The notes under the pieces: generated by a model | What the model was told of the DNA's origin: nothing | The model's input: only the letters and a program-made list of their open reading frames with translations | Databases searched by the model: none | Part shown: positions 49,182-57,825 of the stretch, in pieces | How the letters are laid out: each line of letters starts with the position of its first letter | Position numbering within the stretch: the first letter of the stretch is position 1 | Program-made: the position numbers and the translations under genes | Assembly (NCBI RefSeq): GCF_026805325.1 | Contig: NZ_JAPRAT010000003.1 | Location: forward strand, 1 to 64,000 | Length of the DNA stretch: 64,000 nucleotides | Origin: Natronobacillus azotifigens | GTDB lineage: Bacteria; Bacillota; Bacilli; Bacillales; Amphibacillaceae | Reading direction: 5' to 3'

Positions 49182-49480
49182 TGGAATATAGCCCCCTTAT
49201 TCCCTTGATAAAATAAAATCAATTTGCAAATTATTTAATCTATATATACCCCAATTCCGCACAGATAAACTAGTTTTAAAACGAATGAATAACGTTTTTG
49301 GGGTATGCTAAAGATGTGTAGACATTTCGCGTATGGAACATGATGGTCCCATTACATGTATGTTCCCTATCGACATTTCTTCTATAGACGTGGTTATGTT
49401 TTGTTAAGCTCTCCTACACGACATAACTTGGCTTATATAACCTATTATATTCGAATGTACAAAAAGAGTTCACAAATATA
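49182..49480. other. Intergenic region left of the tandem repeat copies
   Basis: Contains a dyad GGAACAT ... ATGTTCC (49335-49366) with the direct repeat GACATTTC on each side (49321 and 49372). No gene seen. Confidence 0.45.
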
Positions 49481-49548
49481 CTAAAGTGAAACTTGATATT
49501 CTCGTTGTTTTAAAGTGGGGGGCTTACGGACGGTTGCTCCGGGATAAA
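49481..49548 (+). repeat. Dispersed repeat, copy H (internal deletion)
   Basis: CTAAAGTGAAACTTGATATT joins the left end directly to the right hairpin (GTTGTTTTAAAGTGGGG). About 110 bp are deleted. It abuts copy I. Confidence 0.88.
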
Positions 49549-49724
49549 GTGAAACTTCAATCAGTGGGTTTTTTAGCTATTCCCCCACTGATTGTTAGCC
49601 CTAAAGGATGACCTAAAGGCCCTTGAACCATTCGGGGTGCTAGCGTCCGTTACTCCCACTGCAACAACTTGATATTCTCGTTGTTTTGAAGTGGGAGTCT
49701 TACGGACGGTTGCTCCGGGATAAA
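49544..49724 (+). repeat. Dispersed repeat, copy I (long form)
   Basis: 181 bp, best-preserved long copy. Shares its ATAAA ends with copies H and J. Left hairpin AATCAGTGGG; right hairpin with arms GCGTCCGT and ACGGACG. Confidence 0.95.
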
Positions 49725-49876
49725 GTGAAACTCCAATCAGTGGGTTTTTTAGCTATTCCCCCACTGATTGTTAGTTGAACCATTCGGGGTGCTAGCGTCC
49801 GTTACTCCCACTGCAACAACTTGATATTCTCGTTGTTTTGAAGTGGGAGTCTTACGGACGGTTGCTCCGGGATAAA
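49720..49876 (+). repeat. Dispersed repeat, copy J (short form)
   Basis: 157 bp, lacks the 24-bp segment with two CCTAAAGG copies. Shares ATAAA with copy I. Confidence 0.95.
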
Positions 49877-49950
49877 CATGATGCGCTCTATATATTAGAT
49901 TAAAATCACCCAACAAAGGTTTGCGTGAAAAAAGAAAGGCAGGAGAAAAG

Positions 49951-50826
49951 ATGGTGAATCCATATGATAATTTAAAAAAAGGAGAAAGAGGAGCTTGGGT
50001 TAGTATTATTACATATTTAGCCTTAGCTAGTATAAAATTAGTAATTGCTACGATTGGTGGTTCTTCGGCCTTACGTGCAGATGGTATTAATAATGCTACC
50101 GATGTTATCGCTGGTATAGCAGTCCTAATCGGTTTGCGTATTTCACGAAAACCCCCTGATCGCGATCATCACTATGGGCATTTTCGAGCTGAATTAATCG
50201 CTTCTTTAATGGCTGCTTTTATTATGGTCACTGTAGGAATTCAAGTTATTCTTGATTCGTTTCAAACCATTATCCATTCAAACGATCAACAACCTAGTTG
50301 GATGACTGCATGGACAGCATTAGCTTCCTCTATTATTTTGATTGGCGTTTATCTTTTTAATTTAAAATTATCAAAAAAAATAGCAAGCAGCTCTTTATTC
50401 GCCGCTTCCCAAAATAATAAATCGGATGCACTCGTTAGTTTTGGGGCTTTCATTGGTATTATCGGATCTCAATTTGGTGTTTATTGGTTGGACCCATTTA
50501 TTGGTTTGCTTGTTGGGATTATTATCTGCAAAACGGCATGGGAAATTTTTCGAAATGCCAGCCATACCTTAACGGATGGATTCGATGAGGATCAAATTTT
50601 AGAGATTTGTAAAACCATACGTGAAGATGAGGAAGTTCTTAAAGTAAAAGACATTAAAGGACGATCTCACGGAAATCAAACATTGCTTGATATCGTAATT
50701 TATGTTGACCCTAAAATTACGGTCGAGCACGGGCACGAAATAACCGATCGGATTGAAGCAGTACTGAATAAAAAGCATAATGTGCCCCATGCCCATATCC
50801 ATGTGGAACCCAATCCAATAAAGTAA
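49951..50826 (+). CDS. Cation diffusion facilitator transporter
   Basis: Exports divalent cations such as Mn2+ or Zn2+. 291 residues with six membrane helices (SIITYLALASIKLVIATIG; AGIAVLIGLRIS; etc.), metal-binding DGINNATDVIAG (helix 2), HHYGHFRAE, and a C-terminal cytosolic domain (HVPHAHIHVEP-like). ATG 49951 has AGGAGAAAAG; the frame opens ten codons earlier. Its last codons ATA AAG TAA come from dispersed repeat copy K, which supplies the stop. Confidence 0.92.
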   Translation: MVNPYDNLKKGERGAWVSIITYLALASIKLVIATIGGSSALRADGINNATDVIAGIAVLIGLRISRKPPDRDHHYGHFRAELIASLMAAFIMVTVGIQVILDSFQTIIHSNDQQPSWMTAWTALASSIILIGVYLFNLKLSKKIASSSLFAASQNNKSDALVSFGAFIGIIGSQFGVYWLDPFIGLLVGIIICKTAWEIFRNASHTLTDGFDEDQILEICKTIREDEEVLKVKDIKGRSHGNQTLLDIVIYVDPKITVEHGHEITDRIEAVLNKKHNVPHAHIHVEPNPIK

Positions 50827-50999
50827 AACTTCAATCAATGGGGTTTTTAGGTATTCCCCACTGATTGTTAGCCCTAAAGGATGACTTAAAGGCTCTTGAA
50901 TCGTTCGGTGTGCTAACGTCCGTTACTCCCACTTAAACAAATTTGATTTTTCTTGTTAAGTTGAAGTGGGAGTCTTACGAATGGATGCTCTAGGATAAG
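50818..50999 (+). repeat. Dispersed repeat, copy K (long form)
   Basis: 182 bp; starts ATAAAGTAAAAC, one base different from the usual GTG, which creates the stop codon TAA of the upstream gene. The right end is diverged (AATGGATGCTCTAGG). Confidence 0.9.
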
Positions 51000-51048
51000 C
51001 ATAACGACAAACAACAGCTAATCATCATTTTTTTCGTCTAATCCAAAA

Positions 51049-51345
51049 TTATATAAGAAAAAAGACAGCGAGTGATGCACCAAGAACGACTGCGACAATG
51101 TGGATACGAAAAATAGACAAGATAATGGCTACTATTCCACCTACCAAACCAATCCAAGGTTTTTCTGGTACAACGGATAGTACGCCGGGAAAGATTAGTG
51201 CACCTAAAGCTGCATAGGGAATAACATGTAACCAATGATTAACCCATTCAGGAAAACGTACCCGTTCCACAATAAAGGCTGGTATCATACGGGGAATCAT
51301 GGTTACCAAAGCCATACAAAGGATAATGATAAACGCTCTAGGCAT
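51049..51345 (-). CDS. azlD: AzlD-type branched-chain amino acid exporter small subunit
   Basis: 98 residues, four hydrophobic segments (FIIILCMALVTMIPRMIPAF; VIPYAALGALIFPGVL; LVGGIVAIILSIFRI). Second gene of the azlC-azlD pair: its start overlaps the azlC stop by 8 bases. Together they export branched-chain amino acids such as 4-azaleucine. No azlB regulator is present. Confidence 0.92.
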   Translation of the reverse strand: MPRAFIIILCMALVTMIPRMIPAFIVERVRFPEWVNHWLHVIPYAALGALIFPGVLSVVPEKPWIGLVGGIVAIILSIFRIHIVAVVLGASLAVFFLI

Positions 51346-52072
51346 AGGTCATCCCCCTTATCACAAAAATCCCAATAAAACTTGCTAATAATGTACTTAC
51401 CACAATCGACCAACCCTCATCAAGATAAAAACTGAATAAGTAATTAAAAACCATTGCAATTCCAGCAATGAGGCCATAACGGTATTTTATTTTTACCGAG
51501 GGAACCAATAAAGCAATAAACATAGCATATAAGGCAATTCCTAAACTCTGACTAATTGAATCAGGCATGATATCACCAAGAATTCCACCAAAAACAGAAC
51601 CAATAATCCAGGACAAATAAGCGGTCATAAACATTCCTAGATAAAAATAGCTACCATTTGGCTGCCTCGTTTGTTCTGTTTTCACTGAAGCTACCGAAAA
51701 AGATTCATCGGTGAGTAGAAGTGATATTGGGAATTTCCAACGTAATGGAAAGGACCTCGCTCGATTCATGAAAGATAAACTCATGACAAAATGCCGAAAA
51801 TTCAAAACAAATGTAGCAATAATTATTTCCATTGCCCCTGCACCTATCTCAAGCATATTCGTTCCCATAAATTGTGCCGCCCCAGCATAAACAAAAATAC
51901 TCATTCCCGTTAATTCCAACAAGGTCAATCCCGATTGAGCAGCCAATACGCCGTAAGTAATCGCGATAGGAAAGTATCCAAGCATGATAGGAAAACCACT
52001 CATGATTCCTTGCTTTAATTGAATCTTCTTTGTTTGAGCGATGCCACTTTCCTCTACCTCTAATGTATTCAT
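51338..52072 (-). CDS. azlC: AzlC-type branched-chain amino acid exporter large subunit
   Basis: 244 residues with about seven membrane helices (IMLGYFPIAITYGVLAAQSG; SIFVYAGAAQFMGTNML; FRHFVMSLSF). The conserved AGAAQF and NFRHFVMSLS motifs of AzlC are visible. ATG 52072 follows TTGGGGATG. Overlaps azlD by 8 bases. Confidence 0.92.
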   Translation of the reverse strand: MNTLEVEESGIAQTKKIQLKQGIMSGFPIMLGYFPIAITYGVLAAQSGLTLLELTGMSIFVYAGAAQFMGTNMLEIGAGAMEIIIATFVLNFRHFVMSLSFMNRARSFPLRWKFPISLLLTDESFSVASVKTEQTRQPNGSYFYLGMFMTAYLSWIIGSVFGGILGDIMPDSISQSLGIALYAMFIALLVPSVKIKYRYGLIAGIAMVFNYLFSFYLDEGWSIVVSTLLASFIGIFVIRGMTYA

Positions 52073-52172
52073 CCGATCATCCCCAAGTCTTTTTGTATTT
52101 TTTCACCATATCACATTTTTGGAAAAATGAGAATGAATTTTCAGATCTAAATTACATAATCTCGCTGAAAAT

Positions 52173-52211
52173 CAAAAACGACAGTTGACCTTGAGTTGGT
52201 CAAACTGCCGT
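52173..52211 (-). terminator. Terminator between map and azlC
   Basis: ACGGCAGTTTGACC with GGTCAACTGTCGT (one bulge), then TTTTTG on the minus strand. It stands about 155 bp past the map stop codon. Confidence 0.75.
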
Positions 52212-52366
52212 ATCAATTGATAGATTATTATTTAAGTACCGGGCAAACACCAACCAATCCTATTGAAAAAACAATAAGAAGCTATGTGTCCAATCTACAT
52301 TTTTAAAAAACTATATCTTCTTAACGTAGAATCAAAAAGACAGTACGACTAGCTTTTTCTAAAAAA

Positions 52367-53122
52367 TTATCTTTCTTCTTGTTCGGTTAAAATCAATGGT
52401 CCTTCTTTGGTAACAATGATCGTGTGTTCAAATTGTGCTGATCTTTTTCCGTCAACGGTTCTTGCGGTCCAATTGTTGTCATCCATTTTACTGTGCCATG
52501 TACCTTCATTCAACATTGGTTCAATCGTAATTGCCATTCCTTCTTTTAGACGCGCACCTTTTCCAGCTAACCCGTAGTGCGGAATGTGTGGTTGTTCATG
52601 AATCGTAGGTCCAATGCCATGACCAGTAAAATCACGAACAACAGCAAACCCTTCTGCTTCTGCATATTGTTGAATGGCATGACCAATATCACCAATTCGA
52701 TTTCCTACTTTTGCTTGCTCAATACCTCTATATAATGATTCTTTCGTTACATCTAATAAACGTTGAGTCGGTTCATCTGCTTCCCCAACAACATATGTCC
52801 AAGCAGAATCAGCTAAACCACCGTTAAGATTGACAACCATGTCAATCGTAACAATATCTCCATTGGTTAGCACATCTTCACGCGGAAACCCATGACAAAT
52901 CTCATCATTGATTGAAGCACAGGTAGCAAACTCATAGCCATTATAGCCTTTCTGCTCCGGTGTTGCACCATGTTCTGCTAAGTATTTTTCAACGAACACA
53001 TCTATTTCCTTTGTTGTGATTCCAGGTTTTATCATTTTCGCTATTTCTTTATGAATGTTCGCAAGTAATTTCCCTGCTTCTGCCATCATTTCTATCTCAC
53101 GTTTACTTTTTCTTGATATCAT
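52367..53122 (-). CDS. map: Methionine aminopeptidase type I
   Basis: Removes N-terminal Met from new proteins. 251 residues of the long type I form. Metal ligands: Asp in TIDMVVNL and Asp in GGLADSAWTY, His in GHGIG, Glu in TIEPML, Glu in QFEHTIIV. ATG 53122 has AAAGGAGTAG. Monocistronic here; the essential map copy normally lies in the ribosomal-protein operon, so this may be a second paralogue. Confidence 0.93.
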   Translation of the reverse strand: MISRKSKREIEMMAEAGKLLANIHKEIAKMIKPGITTKEIDVFVEKYLAEHGATPEQKGYNGYEFATCASINDEICHGFPREDVLTNGDIVTIDMVVNLNGGLADSAWTYVVGEADEPTQRLLDVTKESLYRGIEQAKVGNRIGDIGHAIQQYAEAEGFAVVRDFTGHGIGPTIHEQPHIPHYGLAGKGARLKEGMAITIEPMLNEGTWHSKMDDNNWTARTVDGKRSAQFEHTIIVTKEGPLILTEQEER

Positions 53123-53394
53123 TCTATCTACTCCTTTCTATCCTTTCATACTATAACATATTTTCAATAATTCTTCCTATTCAATCTGATGTATGCAAAG
53201 ATCATCTTGTTTTCAAAAGATCGATAAATATGTCAAGAAGAGAATGTCTTTTAGGGACATAAGGAAATGCGTTCAGACTCTTTAGAGATCAACAAATTAT
53301 AGTTCTTTTTCTTTTTGGATTCTTTTTTCGGTATTTCAAGTTTAAAAAGATCCTAACCCTTAGTAAATCAACAAACAAATTCTACTATTAGGAT
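53123..53394. other. Intergenic region between map and the GH127 terminator
   Basis: About 270 bp, AT-rich, no gene or RNA seen. Confidence 0.5.
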
Positions 53395-53430
53395 GAAGAA
53401 AAAGAACGCCAACTTGTGACGTTCTTCTCT
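53395..53430 (-). terminator. GH127 gene terminator
   Basis: AGAACG and CGTTCT arms around 11 bases, then TTTTTC on the minus strand. Confidence 0.75.
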
Positions 53431-53435
53431 TTTTA

Positions 53436-55715
53436 TTAGATCGATTGATTAATGACTCTTACACCATAAATACCACCCGCAATTTTTTCTTTGCCAGCAA
53501 CAAATTTGACTTCAACTTGAGATTTTCCTTTGGTTAACTGTTCTGGTATCGGATAACATACATCAAATAATTCTCCAGGATGTTCTCCTTTTAATAGTAC
53601 AGTCGCAATTTCTTGCTGATCTATTTGAATTGTAAATGCTCGCTCTTTCCATACTCCATCCATAAATATTGCGTTATCCGTGCCAAAGTAGGTGACCAGT
53701 AAATACATAGGTGTATCATCTTCAATTGCCATTTGGTAGCTTAAAAACCCTTCGTTACGTGCATCACGCCAATGACGATCAACCAAATTCAAATACCCTG
53801 TTGTACTGTTTTTCGCGTGAAATTGATGGTCTGTTTCCGGTTGTTGCTCACCTGGTTGAACAAAATCAACCGTCATCTGACGGATATTTTCTAACGCCTT
53901 TTTTTCTTCGTCTACAAAAGTAGCAAAGCTGGCTTCACTCATCACATTCCAATACAGTGTATAGCGTTCGTGATGGAGTGCGAAAAATGGAATCATTTTT
54001 ACAACTTGATCACCCGGTTGTCCAATCGACATCGTTTCAAATACTAACGAATCACCATCGACTAACTTCAACCATTGATTCGGATCGTCTTCTTCCGTAA
54101 CAAGCACGGGCACATCAATCAGAGGATGATTATTTAGTGATTGGTGATCGGGAACGATATCTTCTTCTGGGAAGTTTTCTCTACCAAGAGCACCTGCTAA
54201 AAGAATTGGACCGTATAAAAGCGCTTGTTTCAGTTGGTCATCTTTCGCGATATATTTGTGTAATTTCATTGGTAAATCGAATTGAATACGATCCCCTGCT
54301 AACCATTCACGATCAAGAACAACATATCCATCTATAATGTCCGCATCGACTTTTCCACCATTAATACGGATATTCTGTTCACCTGCTAACCAATACGGTA
54401 CGCGAATACGCACTGCTAGCCTAGCTCCATTCGCCTCTTTCACTAAGATTTCACTGTGAGCTTCATATGGGAAGTTCGATTTTTGGACAAACTGTAATTC
54501 TTTATCTTCTAAAGTAATCGTTGATGAAATAAATAAGTTCACATATAGATTGTTTTCTTTTCTTGTATAAATATTTTTCGCATAACGCGCTGGGTTCTCC
54601 ATCCCACTTCCAGTACAACACCAGAAAGAATCATCTGGCGAACAGTACACTTTAAAATGTCCTGGTTCTGTTGACACGAAATAAGTTTTCATACCCGAGT
54701 CTGGATCTTGTGAAGCTAAAATATGATTATATAAACCATTTTCATAATAATCCATATACTTGCTATTCGGATTCCAATCAAATATATACTCTGTTAACTT
54801 TAACATATTATACGTATTACATGTTTCGGTCGTTAGGATGCCTAGTGGTTCTGTGTCAGCAATCCCAAAATGTTCTCCGTTACTATTTCCACCCATTACA
54901 TAGGAGCGATGATGAATTACTTGATCCCAAAAGAATGTTGCCATCTCCTTGTAATCGTTTTTTTTGGTAATGTCGTATAATTTTGCTGCACCGATCACTT
55001 TTGGAATTTGTGTATTGGCATGCTTTCCTGCTAAATCATCTATTCCTTGGGTTAAAGGTTCTAAGATTGCTTGATGATTAAATCGTTCTGCCAAAATCAG
55101 ATAACGTTCTTCTCCTGTAACTTCATAAATGTCAGCCATCGTTTCATTCATACCACCATATTCACAGGTCAACATCCGTTGGAATTGCTCATCTGTAAGT
55201 TTAGAGAGACCTCTTTCTGCCCAATCAGATAACTTTCGTAACACTTCTAAAGCTTTATTGCATCCTGCTAAACGGTGAGCATCGACAAGGCCTGCATATA
55301 TTTTATGAATGCTATACCAAGGGACCCATGATCCACCAAGCCCAAAATTATCCACACGGAAATCACCAGTAAATACCTCATCAAAACAATCCCGACGAAA
55401 ACCACTAACATATCCATCTGGATCATAAGACTGTACTAATGCAAGTTCATCCATCGCATATTCAATCTTCTCTTTTAATAATAGATCTCCGGTTACGCGG
55501 TACATCATGGAAGCCGCCGATAACCAGTGTCCAATCGAGTGACCTGCAATCTCCATGCTCTCCCAACCACCGTAACGAGGTTTGCGTGGTTCCTTCCCTG
55601 CCGCCTCATAACACGGAGCTACTAAGCGATCAATATCAAGATATAACAGGTACCCTTTACCTTTTTGCTCCGATTTTTTAAATAATCCATCATTTAGTTT
55701 AACGGTTGTATCCAT
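53436..55715 (-). CDS. GH127-family glycoside hydrolase (beta-L-arabinofuranosidase type)
   Basis: 759 residues; no signal peptide, so cytosolic. The (alpha/alpha)6 barrel is followed by beta-sandwich domains. Catalytic features: TTETCNTYNMLK (Glu region) and SFWCCTGSGMEN (the Cys pair used with Zn2+ by HypBA1). The last 160 residues are an extra beta domain. It probably acts on arabino-oligosaccharides taken up after extracellular digestion. Divergent to an AraC-type regulator. Substrate is inferred from family only. Confidence 0.88.
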   Translation of the reverse strand: MDTTVKLNDGLFKKSEQKGKGYLLYLDIDRLVAPCYEAAGKEPRKPRYGGWESMEIAGHSIGHWLSAASMMYRVTGDLLLKEKIEYAMDELALVQSYDPDGYVSGFRRDCFDEVFTGDFRVDNFGLGGSWVPWYSIHKIYAGLVDAHRLAGCNKALEVLRKLSDWAERGLSKLTDEQFQRMLTCEYGGMNETMADIYEVTGEERYLILAERFNHQAILEPLTQGIDDLAGKHANTQIPKVIGAAKLYDITKKNDYKEMATFFWDQVIHHRSYVMGGNSNGEHFGIADTEPLGILTTETCNTYNMLKLTEYIFDWNPNSKYMDYYENGLYNHILASQDPDSGMKTYFVSTEPGHFKVYCSPDDSFWCCTGSGMENPARYAKNIYTRKENNLYVNLFISSTITLEDKELQFVQKSNFPYEAHSEILVKEANGARLAVRIRVPYWLAGEQNIRINGGKVDADIIDGYVVLDREWLAGDRIQFDLPMKLHKYIAKDDQLKQALLYGPILLAGALGRENFPEEDIVPDHQSLNNHPLIDVPVLVTEEDDPNQWLKLVDGDSLVFETMSIGQPGDQVVKMIPFFALHHERYTLYWNVMSEASFATFVDEEKKALENIRQMTVDFVQPGEQQPETDHQFHAKNSTTGYLNLVDRHWRDARNEGFLSYQMAIEDDTPMYLLVTYFGTDNAIFMDGVWKERAFTIQIDQQEIATVLLKGEHPGELFDVCYPIPEQLTKGKSQVEVKFVAGKEKIAGGIYGVRVINQSI

Positions 55716-55825
55716 CCAATACTTCCTTTCTGTGTGAAGGTCTACTTTTAGTATGCTAGAGCTAGGTGAAAAAGAGAATACACCGAATTACAGAAAACAT
55801 ATCTTTTTTTTAGATTGATACATGC

Positions 55826-55831
55826 TATAAT
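55826..55831 (+). promoter_or_regulatory. Extended -10 of the AraC-type gene
   Basis: TGCTATAAT, an extended -10 (TGN before TATAAT), about 26 bp before the start codon. Confidence 0.5.
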
Positions 55832-55856
55832 GAAAAACAAAAGGGGGCTGTTCTGT

Positions 55857-56720
55857 ATGCATTCAGTAAACCTTCTCGGTTATCAGTTACCGCTCGTTCG
55901 TGAGGTTGGATATATGGAGGATAGTGAGGGAATCATGAGCCATCCAGATCGATTGATGCCAAACCTTCATGTCTTTCTGTTTGTTGAATCTGGTCAAATT
56001 GAGGTAATTGAAGATGATGTCCATTATCAAGTGAAAGCAGGGGGATATCTTTTTCTTAGGAAAGGAATAAAGCACTGGGGAGTTAACAACTACCTACCTA
56101 ATACACACTGGTATTATATCCATTTTTATGACGGCCCTAACTCCGAACAACCTTTATCAGAATATCGGAACTTTCAAGCGACGTCATTCATGATGGAAGA
56201 TGTGTATATGCAACAATTAACATTACCTAAACACGGGCTCGTCCAACAAACTGCTTTCTTCACGCTTCAATTGGATAAGATTACGGATCAGAGTCTCTAC
56301 TCCGAAGAGTTCCGGCCACTAATATTATCACAATTAACTTATCAACTATTTCTTGACCTTTATCAATATTCTAAACAAGAAAATCATCACCCGCGACATG
56401 AGAGGATTGTTGCTCAAATTACTGCTTTCTGTCGGAATGCAGAAACTAAGCCGACTTCAAAAGAAATTAGCAATCATTTAAATAGAAATTACGCTTATAT
56501 TTCAACGATTTTTCGCACAGAAACAGGAAAAAGTATTCGTCAATTTCAAAATGAGTTATTAATTGAACGTGCCATGAAACTATTGTCTAAAACAGAACTT
56601 AATGTCGCACAAGTAAGTGATCAACTTGGTTTTGCAAATCCATTTTATTTCAGTAGGGTTTTTAAAAAAGTCACTGGTATTAGTCCGTCAGCATATTTAG
56701 ATCAACGGTACCAGAGTTAG
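55857..56720 (+). CDS. AraC-family transcriptional regulator
   Basis: 287 residues. N-terminal cupin-like sugar-sensing part (LFVESGQIEVIEDDVHYQV; GGYLFLRKGIKHWGVN), and C-terminal double HTH (SKEISNHLNRNYAYISTIFR; LNVAQVSDQLGFANPFYFSR, FKKVTGISPSAYL). ATG 55857 has AAGGGGG; the frame opens 14 codons earlier. Divergent from the GH127 gene across 141 bp, and likely its activator. Confidence 0.92.
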   Translation: MHSVNLLGYQLPLVREVGYMEDSEGIMSHPDRLMPNLHVFLFVESGQIEVIEDDVHYQVKAGGYLFLRKGIKHWGVNNYLPNTHWYYIHFYDGPNSEQPLSEYRNFQATSFMMEDVYMQQLTLPKHGLVQQTAFFTLQLDKITDQSLYSEEFRPLILSQLTYQLFLDLYQYSKQENHHPRHERIVAQITAFCRNAETKPTSKEISNHLNRNYAYISTIFRTETGKSIRQFQNELLIERAMKLLSKTELNVAQVSDQLGFANPFYFSRVFKKVTGISPSAYLDQRYQS

Positions 56721-56751
56721 TTTCCATTCAACTCACTTTGGCTAAAAATTT

Positions 56752-56800
56752 CTATACAAAGAAAGAGGACTCCATAACGGAATCCTCTTTCTTTGTATAG
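56752..56800. terminator. Bidirectional terminator with 18-bp perfect stem
   Basis: CTATACAAAGAAAGAGGA and its complement flank 13 bases. It sits between the convergent AraC-type and YjcZ genes. Confidence 0.85.
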
Positions 56801-56803
56801 GCT

Positions 56804-56905
56804 TTAGTATACTCCGTAACCCCAGGAAGCACCAATTATAACTAATAAGATGAATAGTACCACAACTAGGGCAAAGCCTGAACCATAATGATAACCTGCA
56901 CCCAT
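56804..56905 (-). CDS. YjcZ-family sporulation peptide
   Basis: 33 residues: MGAGYHYGSGFALVVVLFIL then LVIIGASWGYGVY. The Gly/Tyr-rich start, single hydrophobic helix and end match the YjcZ/YtzI family found in spore formers. ATG 56905 has AAGGAGGG. Function in sporulation is inferred from family. Confidence 0.9.
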   Translation of the reverse strand: MGAGYHYGSGFALVVVLFILLVIIGASWGYGVY

Positions 56906-57024
56906 CTTTATTCCCTCCTTTTAATCTTTTCACTTATAGAATATGTAACTCAACTCGAAGTGGAAGGGCAATAAAGAAAATTGGGTTATTATCATGTGAA
57001 TAGTACACTTTCAAAACGATTGTT

Positions 57025-57786
57025 CTAAGACAAAAGATCATTTATTCGATAATACTTACCATTCTCGATATTTTTTACATCTTTTAATACATCAAAAAAA
57101 GCACCTGCAACAATCGCAGTATCTCTCAACATATCTTCTTCTTTAAATTTTTTAAATTGTTCAATTTCTTCAAACTGTTCTTTCGTAGCGGAACGAATAT
57201 CACCTTGCATTTCTGTATCCATAATACTTGGATCAAGTAGGATCACCTTATGATTTGTTCCTAACGCTTTTTGTTCTAACGCAACTGTTTCTGTATAGCG
57301 ATTAAGTCCTGCTTTCGATGCACCATATGCACTCCAACCAAACGTCGATCGGTCTGCTGCTCCTGAAGAAACATTCGCTATGATAACTTGTGTATTATTT
57401 TGGTTTGCTTCCTTTAACAATAAACTTGTTGTCATCATTGGAGCAATCGTATTTATTTGCATATGAGTTTGCACTTCTTCTAGTTTATGATTATTTGCTG
57501 TATCGATTGGGTTCACTGTGGCAGCATTATTAATTAAGTATACATAAGATGTTTTATTCGTGAAAACTTGTGTAGTTATTTTCGAAAAGGTATTTCTCAG
57601 TTGATCTACATCGGTTAAATCACAACAAAAGTGTTGGTAGGTAGTTCCCTCTTGACTTGCAAGTTCTTCTAATTCTTTGTTGACATGACGTGCAATACCA
57701 ATTACGTTAACTTCATTAGCGAGAAAATTCTCAGCAATCGATGCCCCCAAACCTTTTGATGTTCCTGTAATAATTGCATAGTTCAT
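57025..57786 (-). CDS. SDR oxidoreductase (YueD / sepiapterin-reductase type)
   Basis: 253 residues; NAD(P) motif ITGTSKGLGASIA, NNAATVNP and the catalytic Tyr/Lys in SAYGASKAGLN with upstream Ser (NVSSGAAD). The B. subtilis relative YueD is a benzil reductase; the natural substrate is unknown. ATG 57786 has GAGGAGG. It follows the PLP enzyme gene by 39 bp, probably cotranscribed. Confidence 0.85.
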   Translation of the reverse strand: MNYAIITGTSKGLGASIAENFLANEVNVIGIARHVNKELEELASQEGTTYQHFCCDLTDVDQLRNTFSKITTQVFTNKTSYVYLINNAATVNPIDTANNHKLEEVQTHMQINTIAPMMTTSLLLKEANQNNTQVIIANVSSGAADRSTFGWSAYGASKAGLNRYTETVALEQKALGTNHKVILLDPSIMDTEMQGDIRSATKEQFEEIEQFKKFKEEDMLRDTAIVAGAFFDVLKDVKNIENGKYYRINDLLS

Positions 57787-57825
57787 TGACTTTCCTCCTC
57801 AACTAATTTGTGAGAATTTGCATCT

